Source of the DNA: Azospirillum brasilense
GTDB taxonomy: Bacteria > Pseudomonadota > Alphaproteobacteria > Azospirillales > Azospirillaceae
Assembly (NCBI RefSeq): GCF_007827795.1
Contig: NZ_VITI01000001.1
Span: forward strand, 124,001 to 188,000
Direction of reading: 5' to 3'
Length of the DNA stretch: 64,000 nt
Position 1 is the stretch's first letter; the number at the start of each line of letters is the position of its first letter. The notes under the pieces are model-generated. The model did no database searches. It saw only the letters and a program-made list of their open reading frames with translations, and had not been told where the DNA came from. The translations under genes were made by a program, and so were the position numbers. This document shows, piece by piece, positions 24,023 through 33,388 of the stretch.

Positions 24023-25417
24023 TTACAGTTTCTCGTTTGGCGACACCGGCACGCAGCGGTGGCCGCTGCGGGTCAGCTCCGAGCAGACCTTGCGGGCGGT
24101 CCGCTCGTCCAGCCCGACCATGCGGGCGCGGTAGACGGTGGAGCCGTTCGCCTTCACCGGGGTCACCGCCGGCTTGGCGGCGCGCAGCAGGAACGGCGCC
24201 TGCTTGGTCGCCTGGGAGAGCGCCCGGTTGCTCGCCTCCCGCGTGGAGAAGGCGCCGACCTGCACGCCCCATTTCGACCCGTCGGCCTTCGGCGAATCGG
24301 CGTCCTCGTCGCGGGCGCGGGCCGGCGGACGGACCGCGGCGGGGGTGGAGACGGTGGAGGCAAGCTGCGCGATGGTTTCCGGCTTGGCCGGCGGCCTGCC
24401 CTTGGCGGTGGCGCGCGGCGCGTCCTCGTCCCCGGCGCGGGCGACGACCAGCGCGTCGGAACCGCGGCTCGGCTTGTCGAACGCCTTGTCGAGGATCGCC
24501 TCCATGCGGGCGTCGCGCGAGGCCGCCGACTTGCCGCCCAGCACCACGGCGACCAGCCGGCGGCCGTCGCGCACCGCCGACGCCGCGAGGTTGAAGCCGC
24601 TGGCCACCGTGTAGCCGGTCTTGATGCCGTCCATGCCCTCGTAGCGCGACATCAACCGGTTGTGATTGTTCAGGCTGCGCCCGCCATAGACGAAGGCGCG
24701 ACGGCTGAAATAGGGGTAATAGCGGGAGTGGTCCGACAGCATCGCCCGCGACAGGATGGAGAAGTCGCGCGCCGTGGTCAGCTGCTCCATGTTCGGCAGG
24801 CCGTTGGAATTGCGGAACACGGTGTTGCGCATCCCCAGCTCGCGGGCCTTGCGGGTCATCATCTCGGCGAATTTCGCCTCGCTGCCGCCCAGCGCCTCCG
24901 CCAGCACCACGGATGCGTCGTTGGCCGACTTGGTGACCAGCCCGAGGATCGCCTGCTCCACCCGCAGCGTCTTGCCGGCGCGCAGCCCCAGCTTGGTCGG
25001 GGACTGCGCCTCCGCCCAGGCCGACACCGGCAGCGACTGGTCCAACCGCAGCCGCCCCTCGTCCAGCGCGTCGAAGGTCAGATAGAGCGTCATCATCTTG
25101 GTCAGCGACGCCGGGTATGTCAGGGTGTCGGCGTTCTCCTCGTGCAGAACCTCACCCGTGCGGGCGTCCACGACGATCGCCGCGTATTTCGCCGCCAGCG
25201 CCGGCAGCGGCGCCAGGACGGTCACCGCCAGAACCGCCAGGGCGCCGCACAGCCCCCGGCCACACAGCCCTCTAACGAAAGGGGTAATGCCGAAGGCACT
25301 CCCCAGAGTCGAACGTCCATTCGCCAAACGTTCTGTGGCCTGTTCCCCCTCCGTTTCGCGTCCGCGCCAAGCGAACGCCAAAAGCAGGCTTCGAACGGTC
25401 TGGCCCGTTACGTTCAT
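24023..25417 (-). CDS. D-alanyl-D-alanine carboxypeptidase (PBP5/6-like) with SPOR domain
   Basis: This periplasmic enzyme of 464 residues trims the terminal D-Ala of peptidoglycan stem peptides. Active-site motifs: SLTK (S104-K107), SAN (S164-N166) and KTG (266-268). The C-terminal 80 residues form a SPOR domain (WGVQVGAFSTREASNRAL...), which targets denuded glycan at the septum. A Pro/Ala/Arg-rich linker joins the two. The signal helix is at about 56-76, ending ALAAKYAA, preceded by an unusual 50-residue hydrophilic leader. The ATG at 25417 has GGGGG upstream; a later start may be the real one. Confidence 0.93.
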   Translation of the reverse strand: MNVTGQTVRSLLLAFAWRGRETEGEQATERLANGRSTLGSAFGITPFVRGLCGRGLCGALAVLAVTVLAPLPALAAKYAAIVVDARTGEVLHEENADTLTYPASLTKMMTLYLTFDALDEGRLRLDQSLPVSAWAEAQSPTKLGLRAGKTLRVEQAILGLVTKSANDASVVLAEALGGSEAKFAEMMTRKARELGMRNTVFRNSNGLPNMEQLTTARDFSILSRAMLSDHSRYYPYFSRRAFVYGGRSLNNHNRLMSRYEGMDGIKTGYTVASGFNLAASAVRDGRRLVAVVLGGKSAASRDARMEAILDKAFDKPSRGSDALVVARAGDEDAPRATAKGRPPAKPETIAQLASTVSTPAAVRPPARARDEDADSPKADGSKWGVQVGAFSTREASNRALSQATKQAPFLLRAAKPAVTPVKANGSTVYRARMVGLDERTARKVCSELTRSGHRCVPVSPNEKL

Positions 25418-25655
25418 GATGCCCCCGCCAAAGGCTAATACTTGCTGTTTGGCGCAATGGTAAATTCCATGGAAATCAGTGTCTAGCGACAATTCGTTAA
25501 TTTGCCGCTTCGATTTCTTCGGCGACGCTGTGACGAAATTGGATAGGGCGGGGACCCGTGCGGGGCGAGCCGCGTTGAAGGAGCGCGGCCGCCGATCCAT
25601 CTTCCCGGAAGGGCAGGACCATCCCACCCCATCCATACCGGACGCGAGGCACCTC

Positions 25656-26462
25656 ATGACACGCCCGCCCAAGCGACGCCCGCCCAGGCAACGCCTGACG
25701 AATCCGCGCGCTGCCGTCCGGGGCGGACGAAGAGGGAGGGCCATTGGGCTGGCGGCGGTGGTGGGGCTTCTCGCCGGCTGCGCCTCGGTCGGTCCGACCG
25801 ACAATCCGGTGGCGCGCAAGCTCACCTGGGTCAGCTACCTCAACGGCGACGACCTGCGCGCCGCCTGCACCAAAGGGGAGAGCGACCGCTATCGGCTGGT
25901 CTTCAACGCCGATTACCAGAAGCATGTGCGGACCTATGACATCGTCGGCGACCGCGGCACCGGCGGCGCGTTGGTCGAGGCGCGCGTGCTGGAGGCCACC
26001 GACCTCGCCCGCATCGATCTGGACGACCCGGCGGCGGTCGCACGCGGCCCGGTCGCCAAGGCCCAGCTGTCGCCGCGCCAGTTCGCCCTGTTCGTCCTGC
26101 GCCTCTACGAGAGCGGCGCCTTCGAACCGGCTCCGAGCGGGGTGCGCCTGCCGTCCAACGGCGTCTATTGGCTGATCAACGGCTGCCGGCGGGGAAGCTG
26201 GTTCTTCAACGCCTACCCCTACCCCTCCGACCGCTTCTCCGACATCCGGTTCGACGGGCCGTTGAAGGAGTTGGACGGCGGTGTCCAGGGCACCGGCGTG
26301 CCCTACCCCGCCCTGCCGCGCCCGCAGGACGCGCCACGCACCCTGCCGACCGGCGGACAGGTGGACAGCGCGGGGGTGGTGTTCGAAGTCCAGGTGGGCC
26401 GTGACGGGCTGGTCGGCCCGACCGCGCCCTTCGGGGCTTGGCTGTTCGCCGGGAAGGAGTAG
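25656..26462 (+). CDS. Lipoprotein of unknown function
   Basis: This 268-residue protein has an Arg-rich N-terminus, a hydrophobic stretch and a lipobox LLAGC at about 46-50. The mature part has no family I recognise. Notable segments are WVSYLNGDDLRAACTKG, FNADYQKHVRTYDIV, SPRQFALFVLRLYESGAFE and INGCRRGSWFFNAYPYPSDRF. GAGG lies seven bases before the ATG. It is divergent from the carboxypeptidase gene. The highly basic N-region (about 30 residues before the helix) is long for a lipoprotein signal. Confidence 0.8.
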   Translation: MTRPPKRRPPRQRLTNPRAAVRGGRRGRAIGLAAVVGLLAGCASVGPTDNPVARKLTWVSYLNGDDLRAACTKGESDRYRLVFNADYQKHVRTYDIVGDRGTGGALVEARVLEATDLARIDLDDPAAVARGPVAKAQLSPRQFALFVLRLYESGAFEPAPSGVRLPSNGVYWLINGCRRGSWFFNAYPYPSDRFSDIRFDGPLKELDGGVQGTGVPYPALPRPQDAPRTLPTGGQVDSAGVVFEVQVGRDGLVGPTAPFGAWLFAGKE

Positions 26463-26585
26463 GGGACAAGAGGTTTTGCCCCACGCTGGCCCTCCCCTCG
26501 GGGAGGCGCCGCGGTGTGCACGGATCTCGCAGGACCCATCCTGCAAAAACCCGCGATGGCCGCCCGACGCTCCCCGGCGGAAAAC

Positions 26586-27464
26586 TCAGAGGCCGTAGCG
26601 CGACCACAGGGCACGCTCCTCGACGGCGGCCAGAGCCGCCGCGGGGAGGTCCGCCGCAAGACGGTCCGGAATGCTCACCCCCATCGGCGCCGCCACGCGG
26701 AAGCCCATCCGGCGGAACCAGCGCCGGTCCTCCTGCACCACGCGCAGCCGCAACTTCTCGCCGAAGCGGCCCCGCAGCACGGTGCGCAGATCGCCGATGC
26801 CGTCGATCAGCCCGAGATCCAGCGCGCGCCGCCCCGCCCAGAAGGCACCGGAGAACAACTCATCCTCCGGTCCCGACAGGCGGGCACCGCGGCGATCGCG
26901 CACCATGGCCTTGAAGGCGTCGTGGATCTCCGCCTGGATCGCCTTCAGATGGGCCACCCCGTCCTCCCGCTCCGGCGAGAAGGGGTCGAGGATCACCTTC
27001 TTGTCGCCCGCGGTGTAGAGCCGCCGTTCGATGCCGTAGCGCTCGATGAACTCGTGCGCGCCGAAGCCGGCGGACACCACGCCGATGGAACCCAGGATGC
27101 TGCTCTCGTCCGCCCAGATCTCATCCGCGGCGCAGGCCAGCCAGTAGCCGCCGGACGCCGCCGCGTCCTCGCAGAAGGCGAAGACCGGCACCTTCTTCTC
27201 GGTGGCGAGATCGCGGATGCGCTTGGCGATCAGCGCCGACTGCACCGGCGACCCGCCCGGCGAGTTGACGACCAGCGCCACCGCCGCCTGACCCTTCGGC
27301 GCGAAGGCGCGTTCGATCAGCCCGGCCATGTTGGCCATGGTCATACCCTGGCGGAAGGCTCCGGCCTGACCGATGACACCGGACAGGCGGAGGACGGACA
27401 CGATCGGCCCGGCGTCGCGCCAGGGGCCGAACGGGAGTTTGGCGAGCAGCTTCGTCATGTTCAT
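26586..27464 (-). CDS. S49-family serine peptidase (SppA/SohB-like)
   Basis: This ClpP-fold serine peptidase of 292 residues keeps VNSPGGSP, the nucleophile S104 in DAAASGGYWLA and SILGSIGVVS. The partner lysine is in the GDKK segment (155-156). Members cleave signal peptides or membrane protein fragments. It has no clear signal peptide or membrane helix, so it may be peripheral or cytoplasmic. A second ATG two codons in is equally possible. The next gene on the same strand upstream is the methyltransferase at 27510-28256, 45 bases away. Confidence 0.92.
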   Translation of the reverse strand: MNMTKLLAKLPFGPWRDAGPIVSVLRLSGVIGQAGAFRQGMTMANMAGLIERAFAPKGQAAVALVVNSPGGSPVQSALIAKRIRDLATEKKVPVFAFCEDAAASGGYWLACAADEIWADESSILGSIGVVSAGFGAHEFIERYGIERRLYTAGDKKVILDPFSPEREDGVAHLKAIQAEIHDAFKAMVRDRRGARLSGPEDELFSGAFWAGRRALDLGLIDGIGDLRTVLRGRFGEKLRLRVVQEDRRWFRRMGFRVAAPMGVSIPDRLAADLPAAALAAVEERALWSRYGL

Positions 27465-27509
27465 CGCCGGTTGAAATGGTGGCGTTGAGGCTGGATTGAA
27501 AGCGCCGAG

Positions 27510-28256
27510 TTAAGCGATCAGCGGTTCCATGTCGCGCAGAATCCGTTGCGCCCGCGCGCTGTAGGCGCCATCGGGGCCGTGCAGCACCAGACCGGCGGTG
27601 AATCGCGCCGGCGAACGCCCGCCCTTCCGCGCCGCCAGCAGGAGGCGCCGCGCCTCCTCCCCCGGCTTGGGCCAGAGCGGGACGAGCGTCAGGGAGCCGA
27701 ATCGGGCGCCGTGGAGCGCGGCCAGGATCTCGTCCACCCGGTCGGCGCGGTGGACCATGGTCAGCGTGCCGCGCGGCTTCAGCATGGCGGCGGCGAAGCG
27801 CACCCAATCGGTCAGCCCCGCCTCGCCCTCCACGTTGGCGGCGGCCTTCCAGGCATCGGGCGGGACGCTGGCCGCGCCGGCGCGCAGGTAGGGCGGGTTC
27901 ATCATCACCCGGTCGAAGGTTCCGGGAACCAGCCCCGGCGGCGGGGCCAGCAGGTCGCCCTCAAGGACGCTCACCCGGCCATCCACACCGTTGAGGGCGG
28001 CGTTGCGCCGGGCGAACGCCGCCGCCTCCGCCCGCTTCTCCAGCCCAACAACCATCGCACCGGGCACACGGACGGCGAGGCACAGCGCCGCCGCCCCGGT
28101 GCCGGTGCCGACGTCCAGCACCCGCTCCCCCGCTTCAGCGGCGGTGAAGGCGGCGAGCAAGACAGGATCGATGGCGGCGCGGTAGCCGGCTTGCGGCTGG
28201 TGCAGGCGGACACGCCCATCCAGGAGCGTGTCGAACGCCGCGTCGCTCCCCGCCAT
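27510..28256 (-). CDS. tRNA1(Val) (adenine-N6)-methyltransferase-like SAM enzyme (TrmN6/YfiC family)
   Basis: This class I SAM-dependent methyltransferase has 248 residues. The SAM-binding motif is VLDVGTGTGAAALCLA and the N6-adenine methyltransferase motif is MNPPYLR. An N-terminal LHQPQAGYRAAIDPVLLAAF segment is typical of the TrmN6 group. It probably methylates A37 of tRNA-Val, by family inference. The ATG at 28256 shares one base with the stop of the upstream DUF2007 gene, with GGAG-like sequence before it, so the two are coupled. Confidence 0.88.
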   Translation of the reverse strand: MAGSDAAFDTLLDGRVRLHQPQAGYRAAIDPVLLAAFTAAEAGERVLDVGTGTGAAALCLAVRVPGAMVVGLEKRAEAAAFARRNAALNGVDGRVSVLEGDLLAPPPGLVPGTFDRVMMNPPYLRAGAASVPPDAWKAAANVEGEAGLTDWVRFAAAMLKPRGTLTMVHRADRVDEILAALHGARFGSLTLVPLWPKPGEEARRLLLAARKGGRSPARFTAGLVLHGPDGAYSARAQRILRDMEPLIA

Positions 28257-28471
28257 CACGCCCCCAACTCCTCCCCGGCGTCGCGCAGCAGGCGGCAGGC
28301 GGCGGCATGATCCTCGTCGGCCACCATCAGGCGACGGGGGATCGCGCCGATGGAGCCTTCCAGAATGCTGGTGTGGGTGTCCAGCACGATCCCTTCGATT
28401 CCCGCATCGGCCAGCAGGGCGAGAAGCCAGCTCAGACGGACCGGATCGGTGGTGCGCAGCAGTTCCTTCAT
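28256..28471 (-). CDS. DUF2007 small protein
   Basis: This 71-residue cytoplasmic protein begins MKELLRTTDPVRLSWLLALL and continues with DAGIEGIVLDTHTSI and PRRLMVADEDHAAACRLL. This order matches DUF2007 (putative signal-transducing protein, related to the PII-like fold). It commonly sits before this methyltransferase in alphaproteobacteria. The ATG at 28471 fits the family; the upstream extension is not conserved in style. Role unknown. Confidence 0.85.
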   Translation of the reverse strand: MKELLRTTDPVRLSWLLALLADAGIEGIVLDTHTSILEGSIGAIPRRLMVADEDHAAACRLLRDAGEELGA

Positions 28472-28581
28472 GAAATCCCGACTGTTCTGTGCCCTTATTC
28501 GCCTTGCGGACTTGACCGAAGAGGCTATGCCGTTATGCTCCCTGCCGGAATTCGTCACGTCAATCATCATTGGAGTCGACC

Positions 28582-29598
28582 TTGGCGGTCGTGACCAACC
28601 TCGAGCCGAAACGGCGGAAGTCCACCCCGCTCGACGATCTGACCGCCCTGGTGGCCGATGACCTGAGCGCGGTCAACGAGATCATCGTCCAGCGGATGCA
28701 TTCGTCCGTGGATATGATCCCGCAGCTTGCCGGCTACCTCATCGCCGCCGGCGGCAAGCGCCTGCGCCCCGTCCTCACCCTCGCCGCCGCCGAACTGTGC
28801 GGCTACAAGGGCGAGGATCACAAGATGCTGGCCGCGGTGGTGGAGTTCATCCACACCGCCACCCTGCTTCACGACGACGTCGTGGACGAGAGCGACCTGC
28901 GCCGCGGTCTCGCCTCGGCCAACGCGGTGTTCGGCAACAAGGCCAGCGTGCTGGTCGGCGACTTCCTGTTCTCCCGCAGCTTCGAGCTGATGGTGGAGGT
29001 CGGGTCGCTGGACGTGCTGCGCATCCTGTCCAAGGCGTCCGCGGTGATCGCCGAGGGCGAGGTGCTGCAGCTGCGCACCACCAACGACACCGAGACCAGC
29101 GAGCAGGCCTATCTGGAGGTCATCAAGGCCAAGACGGCGGAGCTGTTCGCCGCCGCCTGCCGCGTCGGCGCCGTGGTGGCCGCCCGCCCGCAGGCGGAGG
29201 AGCTGGCGCTCTACGACTACGGCATGAATCTGGGCATCGCCTTCCAGCTCGTCGACGATGTGCTGGACTATTCGGCCAAGCAGGCGAAGCTGGGCAAGAC
29301 GGTCGGCGACGACTTCCGCGAGGGCAAGATCACCCTGCCCGTCGTGCTGGCCTTCCGCCGCGGCAACGACGAGGAGCGGGCCTTCTGGCGCCGCACCATG
29401 GAGGAACTGGACCAGCGGGAGGGCGACCTGGAGCGCGCCCAGGAACTGATGGCCAAGCACAACGCGCTGAAGGACACGGTGGAGCGCGCACGCCACTACG
29501 GGGCCATCGCGCGCGACGCGCTGGGCCTGTTCCCGGACACGCCGGTGAAGGCCGCCCTGCTGGAGGTGCTGGATTTCGTGATCGAACGCGATTTCTGA
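28582..29598 (+). CDS. ispB: Trans-polyprenyl diphosphate synthase (octaprenyl/decaprenyl type)
   Basis: This cytoplasmic prenyltransferase of about 338 residues makes the long isoprenoid side chain of ubiquinone. The first Asp-rich motif is LLHDDVVDESD, preceded by GGKRLRP; the second is LVDDVLDYS; and GKTVGDDFREGK is conserved. Chain length (C40 or C50) cannot be read directly. Start: no ATG lies in the right place. TTG at 28582 has GGAG six bases upstream; TTG 28570 and GTG 28591 are alternatives. It is divergent from the DUF2007 gene. Confidence 0.92.
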   Translation: MAVVTNLEPKRRKSTPLDDLTALVADDLSAVNEIIVQRMHSSVDMIPQLAGYLIAAGGKRLRPVLTLAAAELCGYKGEDHKMLAAVVEFIHTATLLHDDVVDESDLRRGLASANAVFGNKASVLVGDFLFSRSFELMVEVGSLDVLRILSKASAVIAEGEVLQLRTTNDTETSEQAYLEVIKAKTAELFAAACRVGAVVAARPQAEELALYDYGMNLGIAFQLVDDVLDYSAKQAKLGKTVGDDFREGKITLPVVLAFRRGNDEERAFWRRTMEELDQREGDLERAQELMAKHNALKDTVERARHYGAIARDALGLFPDTPVKAALLEVLDFVIERDF

Positions 29599-29637
29599 GC
29601 TTTGGGAACTTTTTCGCCGCCGGGGGTGATTTTCACG

Positions 29638-29666
29638 TTGCAGCCCCCGGATCGAGCGGCTATATA
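29638..29666 (+). promoter_or_regulatory. Promoter of the first tRNA-Pro gene
   Basis: TTGCAG (29638-29643) and TATATA (29661-29666) are 17 bases apart. Transcription would begin about 35 bases before the tRNA. The same boxes recur before the second copy. Confidence 0.72.
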
Positions 29667-29707
29667 CGCGGCCCACGGTGACGCCGGCGACGGCGCCACC
29701 GACGGAC

Positions 29708-29784
29708 CGGAGAGTAGCTCAGCCTGGTAGAGCACTGCTTTCGGGAGGCAGGGGCCGGAGGTTCGAATCCTCTCTCTCCGACCA
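29708..29784 (+). tRNA. tRNA-Pro (anticodon CGG), copy 1
   Basis: The 77-base cloverleaf has acceptor arms CGGAGAG and CTCTCCG, a D-arm GCTC...GAGC, an anticodon stem CTGCT/GGCAG with loop TTCGGGA, a TTCGAAT T-loop and an encoded CCA end. The anticodon CGG reads proline codon CCG. Confidence 0.97.
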
Positions 29785-29790
29785 AGACGA

Positions 29791-29826
29791 AAAGGGCCGA
29801 TGCGGCGACGCATCGGCCCTTTCGCT
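29791..29826 (+). terminator. Terminator of the first tRNA-Pro unit
   Basis: A perfect 14-bp stem (29791-29804 with 29809-29822) with a GCGA loop starts six bases after the CCA end. The run of T after it is short and interrupted. Confidence 0.88.
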
Positions 29827-29906
29827 TTTCCGCCCCGGCCTGGAGTCTCTCGCACCGGCTTTCGCGGCCCGGCAAAAAAACATTCCGCAAATGCCGCTTA
29901 TTCCCA

Positions 29907-29935
29907 TTGCAGCCCGCGGGCAATGGGTCTATACA
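29907..29935 (+). promoter_or_regulatory. Promoter of the second tRNA-Pro gene
   Basis: TTGCAG (29907-29912) and TATACA (29930-29935), 17 bases apart, sit at the same distance from the tRNA as in copy 1. The spacer sequence differs from copy 1 while the boxes are kept, which supports function. Confidence 0.75.
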
Positions 29936-29976
29936 CCCGCTCCACGGCGACGCTGGCAACGGCGGCACCGACGGAC

Positions 29977-30053
29977 CGGAGAGTAGCTCAGCCTGGTAGA
30001 GCACTGCTTTCGGGAGGCAGGGGCCGGAGGTTCGAATCCTCTCTCTCCGACCA
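29977..30053 (+). tRNA. tRNA-Pro (anticodon CGG), copy 2
   Basis: Identical in sequence to the copy 269 bases upstream over all 77 bases, including the encoded CCA. Confidence 0.97.
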
Positions 30054-30059
30054 AGACGA

Positions 30060-30095
30060 AAAGGGCCGATGCGGCGACGCATCGGCCCTTTCGCT
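30060..30095 (+). terminator. Terminator of the second tRNA-Pro unit
   Basis: The same perfect 14-bp stem as in copy 1 (30060-30073 with 30078-30091), GCGA loop, and the same following sequence. Confidence 0.88.
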
Positions 30096-30174
30096 TTTCC
30101 GCTCCGCCGCTGCGGCACAGGCCGCGCTCCCGCCTGTTGTCCCTTTGGAAGCGACACAGACGGGGAGCGGACCC

Positions 30175-30588
30175 ATGGAACAGGCGATCGGACAGGAACC
30201 CCACGCGGCGGGCGGGCCGGTGGGGACGGAGATCGACCTCAAGGCCGTCGTGGTGTCGCGCGCGGTGCGCGACCTGCTCCAGCCCCACGGCTTCCGCCCC
30301 CGCGACATCGGCAGCGGCGTGGGCGGCGGCATGGCCTGGAACCGCCGCGGCGGCGACGACACCCACGAGATGATCACCTGCAACGGGCGGCTGTCCGGCG
30401 ACCCGGACCGGCCGGACTGGACGGCCGGGCGCTACGGCAACCGCGGCGGCTTCGTGGAGGTCACCGGCCTGACGCTGCGCGGCGCGCTGGACGCCGTGGC
30501 GGTCCTGCCCAGGCCGGTGCGGGTTGACGGCTCGCTGGCCGAGGGCATCTACCCGTCGCTGGAGGACGCCCTCGACGACATTGCGTGA
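30175..30588 (+). CDS. Hypothetical protein of 137 residues
   Basis: GGGGAG nine bases before the ATG supports expression. No signal peptide or membrane helix is seen. The sequence has DLKAVVVSRAVRDLLQPHGFRP near the start, a Gly-rich turn GSGVGGGMAWNRRGGDD, and ends with an Asp-rich helix LEDALDDIA. No family was recognised. It is convergent with the AhpD-like gene, with four bases between the stops. Confidence 0.68.
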   Translation: MEQAIGQEPHAAGGPVGTEIDLKAVVVSRAVRDLLQPHGFRPRDIGSGVGGGMAWNRRGGDDTHEMITCNGRLSGDPDRPDWTAGRYGNRGGFVEVTGLTLRGALDAVAVLPRPVRVDGSLAEGIYPSLEDALDDIA

Positions 30589-30592
30589 CGGG

Positions 30593-30982
30593 CTATCTCA
30601 GCGCCTCGTCGATCTCCACCTGGTAGCCCTTGGCAAGGCGGTTGGTCTCGTTGGCCATGCCGATGACGGCCATCAGCTCGCCGAACTGGGCGTCGGTCAT
30701 GCCCGCACGCCGCGCCGCGGCCTCGTGCGAGCGGATGCAGTAGTCGCAGCCGTTGGTCACGCTGACCGCGACGAAGATCATCTCCTTGACCATCGGGTCC
30801 AGCGCGCCGGGGGCCATCACCTCCTTCAGGCTCTCCCAGGTGCGCTTCAAGGTCGGCGGATGATGCGCGGTCATCTTCCAGAAATTGTTGACGTCCGGCA
30901 CGTTGCGGGCCGCCTTGATGTCGTCGTAGACGGCGCGCACCTCGGGAGCGGCGTCGGCGTGCTCGATGGGCTTCAGGGGCAT
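30593..30982 (-). CDS. AhpD/carboxymuconolactone decarboxylase-family protein
   Basis: This 129-residue helical protein has the AhpD active site in its exact spacing: Glu67, then 11 residues, Cys79, Cys82 (CDYC) and His86. Members are alkylhydroperoxidase-like thiol reductants. The substrate is unknown. The ATG at 30982 begins MPLKPIEHAD at the usual family position; the longer frame upstream looks non-coding. It stands alone in this strand context. Confidence 0.9.
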   Translation of the reverse strand: MPLKPIEHADAAPEVRAVYDDIKAARNVPDVNNFWKMTAHHPPTLKRTWESLKEVMAPGALDPMVKEMIFVAVSVTNGCDYCIRSHEAAARRAGMTDAQFGELMAVIGMANETNRLAKGYQVEIDEALR

Positions 30983-31239
30983 GGCTGATGGTCTCCGCAG
31001 CATGTTGACGTCGGTGGGGCACCGGCTCCGCCGTATTCTCGCCGCTTCCGCACGGCGGAGCCATGGGGAATGGCTCAGGCCCGACACGTCACTCCACTGA
31101 AAGTCATAGGGCTGCCGGAAAGTTCAGGTTGCCCCGGCTGTCATGGACCGGCATAGCTTGCGGATCACGGTGGCCCGCGCCTGGCGCCTCGTCCCATCGC
31201 CACCTGTGATCACCCTCCCCGCCGCCAACCGCGCAGCCC

Positions 31240-33375
31240 ATGCCTCTTCGTTACCTCGACGCCCTGGCAACCGAATCGGCGGGAATGGTGCGCCTTCTGC
31301 GCATCCTCCTGGTGGCGTCCGTCCTGGTTCCCACCCTGCTGTTCACCGCCATCGCCTGGCGCGACTTTCACGAGGAGGAAGCGCAGGCCGAGCGCAACAT
31401 CCGCAAGACCGTGCTGATCCTGCACGAGCACATGCAGAAGGTTTTTGACACGGTCGAGCAGGTCCTGGACCGGCTGGACGAGCGGACCGCCGGCCTGAGC
31501 TGGGACGCGATCGGCCGGTCCGATGACCTGCACGGCTACCTGAGGACGCTGGTCGAGGAGCTTCCGCAGATCGGCGTCGTCGGGCTGGTCGATCCCAACG
31601 GCACGCTGCGCAACGACAACCGCCTGTTCCCGGCCCCGTCGATCAACGTCGGCGACCGGGAGTATTTCCGCACCCAGGCGGCCGGCGACGCCGGCATCCT
31701 CGTCAGCGAGGCGATCACCGGGCGCGGGTCGGGCAAGCGGCAGTTCAACGTCACGCGCCGCCGCGCCGCAGCGGGTGGCCCGGAGGAGCCGTTCAACGGC
31801 GTGCTGCTGACCGCGGTGCTGACCGATTACCTGGTGGATTTCTATCAGCTCGTCGTCTCAGGCCCGAAGGAGTCGATCTCCCTCGTCCGCCGCGACGGCT
31901 CGGTCCTGGTCCGCTTCCCCTCGATGGGCGATCGGCAGGCCCGCCATGCCGCGGACAGCTTCCTGCTCGGCGCCATGGCGGCCGGGCAGACCGAGGGCGT
32001 GTTCCGCACACGGGGCCGCCTCGACGGCGTAACGAGACTCAACGGCTTCATGCAGGTCGCGCCCTACCCGATCTACGTCACCTACGGCATTCCGATCTCC
32101 GAGATCCTGGCCGGCTGGACGCGCAACATCCTTCTGTACGCCGCCTTCGCCGTGCCGGCGATGCTGGCTCTGGTCGGCATCACCCTGCTGGCGCTGCGCC
32201 GCGCGCAGAGCGAGATGCGGGCCGTCCGCCGCTGGACCGAGGAGGCTCGCGCCCGCGAATCCCTGGAGAACGCGCTGCGCCAGTCGCAGAAGCTGGAGGC
32301 GTTGGGCCAATTGACCGGTGGCGTCGCCCACGACTTCAACAACCTGCTGACTGCCGCCCTGGCCAACCTGCATCTGATGGAACGGCATCTGCCGGTGGAG
32401 GGGGCGCGCTATCTGGACGGCACCCGCACCGCCTTGGAGCGCGCCCGGACGCTGACCGGGCAGCTTCTCGCCTTCTCGCGCCAGGAGGCGGTGGACCCCA
32501 AGGTGATCGATCTGGGGGATGCCCTGCGCATCATGGCCGATCTGCTGGAGCGCTCCATCCGCGCCGACATCGCGCTGGACTGGGCGCTTCCCACCGATCC
32601 GCTGCCCGTGGAGGTCGACCCGGTCCAACTGGAACTGGCGGTCCTGAATCTCGTGGTGAACGCCCGCGACGCGATGCCGACGGGCGGGCGCATCCGCATC
32701 GCCGCCCGGCAGGAGGAAACACCCGACGGCCCGCTGGCCGTTCTGGAGATCATCGACACCGGCGGCGGCATGCCGCCGGAGGTCGCCGCCCGCGCCTTCG
32801 AGCCGTTCTTCACCACCAAGCCGCATGGCAAGGGGACGGGTCTCGGCCTGTCGATGGTCTATGGCTTCGCCCGGCAGTCGGGCGGCAACGCCACCATCTC
32901 CAGCGCGCCGCGCCGCGGCACGGTCGTCCGCATCACCCTGCCGGTGTCCGGCCGGGCGCCGGAGCCGGAAACGGTTCCGGATGCGGAGGAAGCGGCGCCG
33001 GCCGGCCCGGTGCGCCTGCTGGTGGTCGAGGACAACGCCCTGGTCCTGATGGCCACCGTGGAGGGACTGACCCAGGAGGGCTTCGAAGTGGTGACCGCCG
33101 ACCACGGCGCCGCCGCGCTGGAGATCCTGGAGCAGGACAACGCCTTCGACGTGATCGTGACGGACGTGGTGATGCCCTACGGCGTGTCGGGGATCGATCT
33201 GGCGCGGCGGGTCCAGGAGCGCTGGCCCGGCATCCGGGTTCTGCTGATTTCCGGCTACAGCCCCGAATCGCTGACCGGCCTGAAGGCCGACGCCGCCGTC
33301 CTGCCCAAGCCCTTCACCCCGGACCAGCTCGCCGCCCGCGTCCGCGCCCTGCTCCGCACCGTGAAGACCGCCTGA
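31240..33375 (+). CDS. Hybrid sensor histidine kinase with Cache domain and C-terminal receiver
   Basis: This 711-residue membrane kinase has TM1 (about 20-40), a periplasmic double-Cache-type domain (45-290, with [15 protein letters not shown] and VGDREYFR), TM2 (296-319), and a HisKA helix with H364 in GGVAHDFNN. The HATPase domain has [16 protein letters not shown] and [10 protein letters not shown] receiver domain follows (about 591-711) with Asp642 in VTDVVMP and Lys690 in PKPF. Phosphate should pass from H364 to D642 and then to an unseen partner. No response regulator gene is adjacent. ATG 31240 has no clear ribosome binding site; ATG 31285 is an alternative. Confidence 0.93.
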   Translation: MPLRYLDALATESAGMVRLLRILLVASVLVPTLLFTAIAWRDFHEEEAQAERNIRKTVLILHEHMQKVFDTVEQVLDRLDERTAGLSWDAIGRSDDLHGYLRTLVEELPQIGVVGLVDPNGTLRNDNRLFPAPSINVGDREYFRTQAAGDAGILVSEAITGRGSGKRQFNVTRRRAAAGGPEEPFNGVLLTAVLTDYLVDFYQLVVSGPKESISLVRRDGSVLVRFPSMGDRQARHAADSFLLGAMAAGQTEGVFRTRGRLDGVTRLNGFMQVAPYPIYVTYGIPISEILAGWTRNILLYAAFAVPAMLALVGITLLALRRAQSEMRAVRRWTEEARARESLENALRQSQKLEALGQLTGGVAHDFNNLLTAALANLHLMERHLPVEGARYLDGTRTALERARTLTGQLLAFSRQEAVDPKVIDLGDALRIMADLLERSIRADIALDWALPTDPLPVEVDPVQLELAVLNLVVNARDAMPTGGRIRIAARQEETPDGPLAVLEIIDTGGGMPPEVAARAFEPFFTTKPHGKGTGLGLSMVYGFARQSGGNATISSAPRRGTVVRITLPVSGRAPEPETVPDAEEAAPAGPVRLLVVEDNALVLMATVEGLTQEGFEVVTADHGAAALEILEQDNAFDVIVTDVVMPYGVSGIDLARRVQERWPGIRVLLISGYSPESLTGLKADAAVLPKPFTPDQLAARVRALLRTVKTA

Positions 33376-33388
33376 CCGGACGGAAGAG

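Noticed and set aside
26463..26585. Hairpin with GCAGG/CCTGC as a terminator
   Set aside because: Short 5-bp stem followed by A rather than T on the plus strand, and no T tract on the minus strand.
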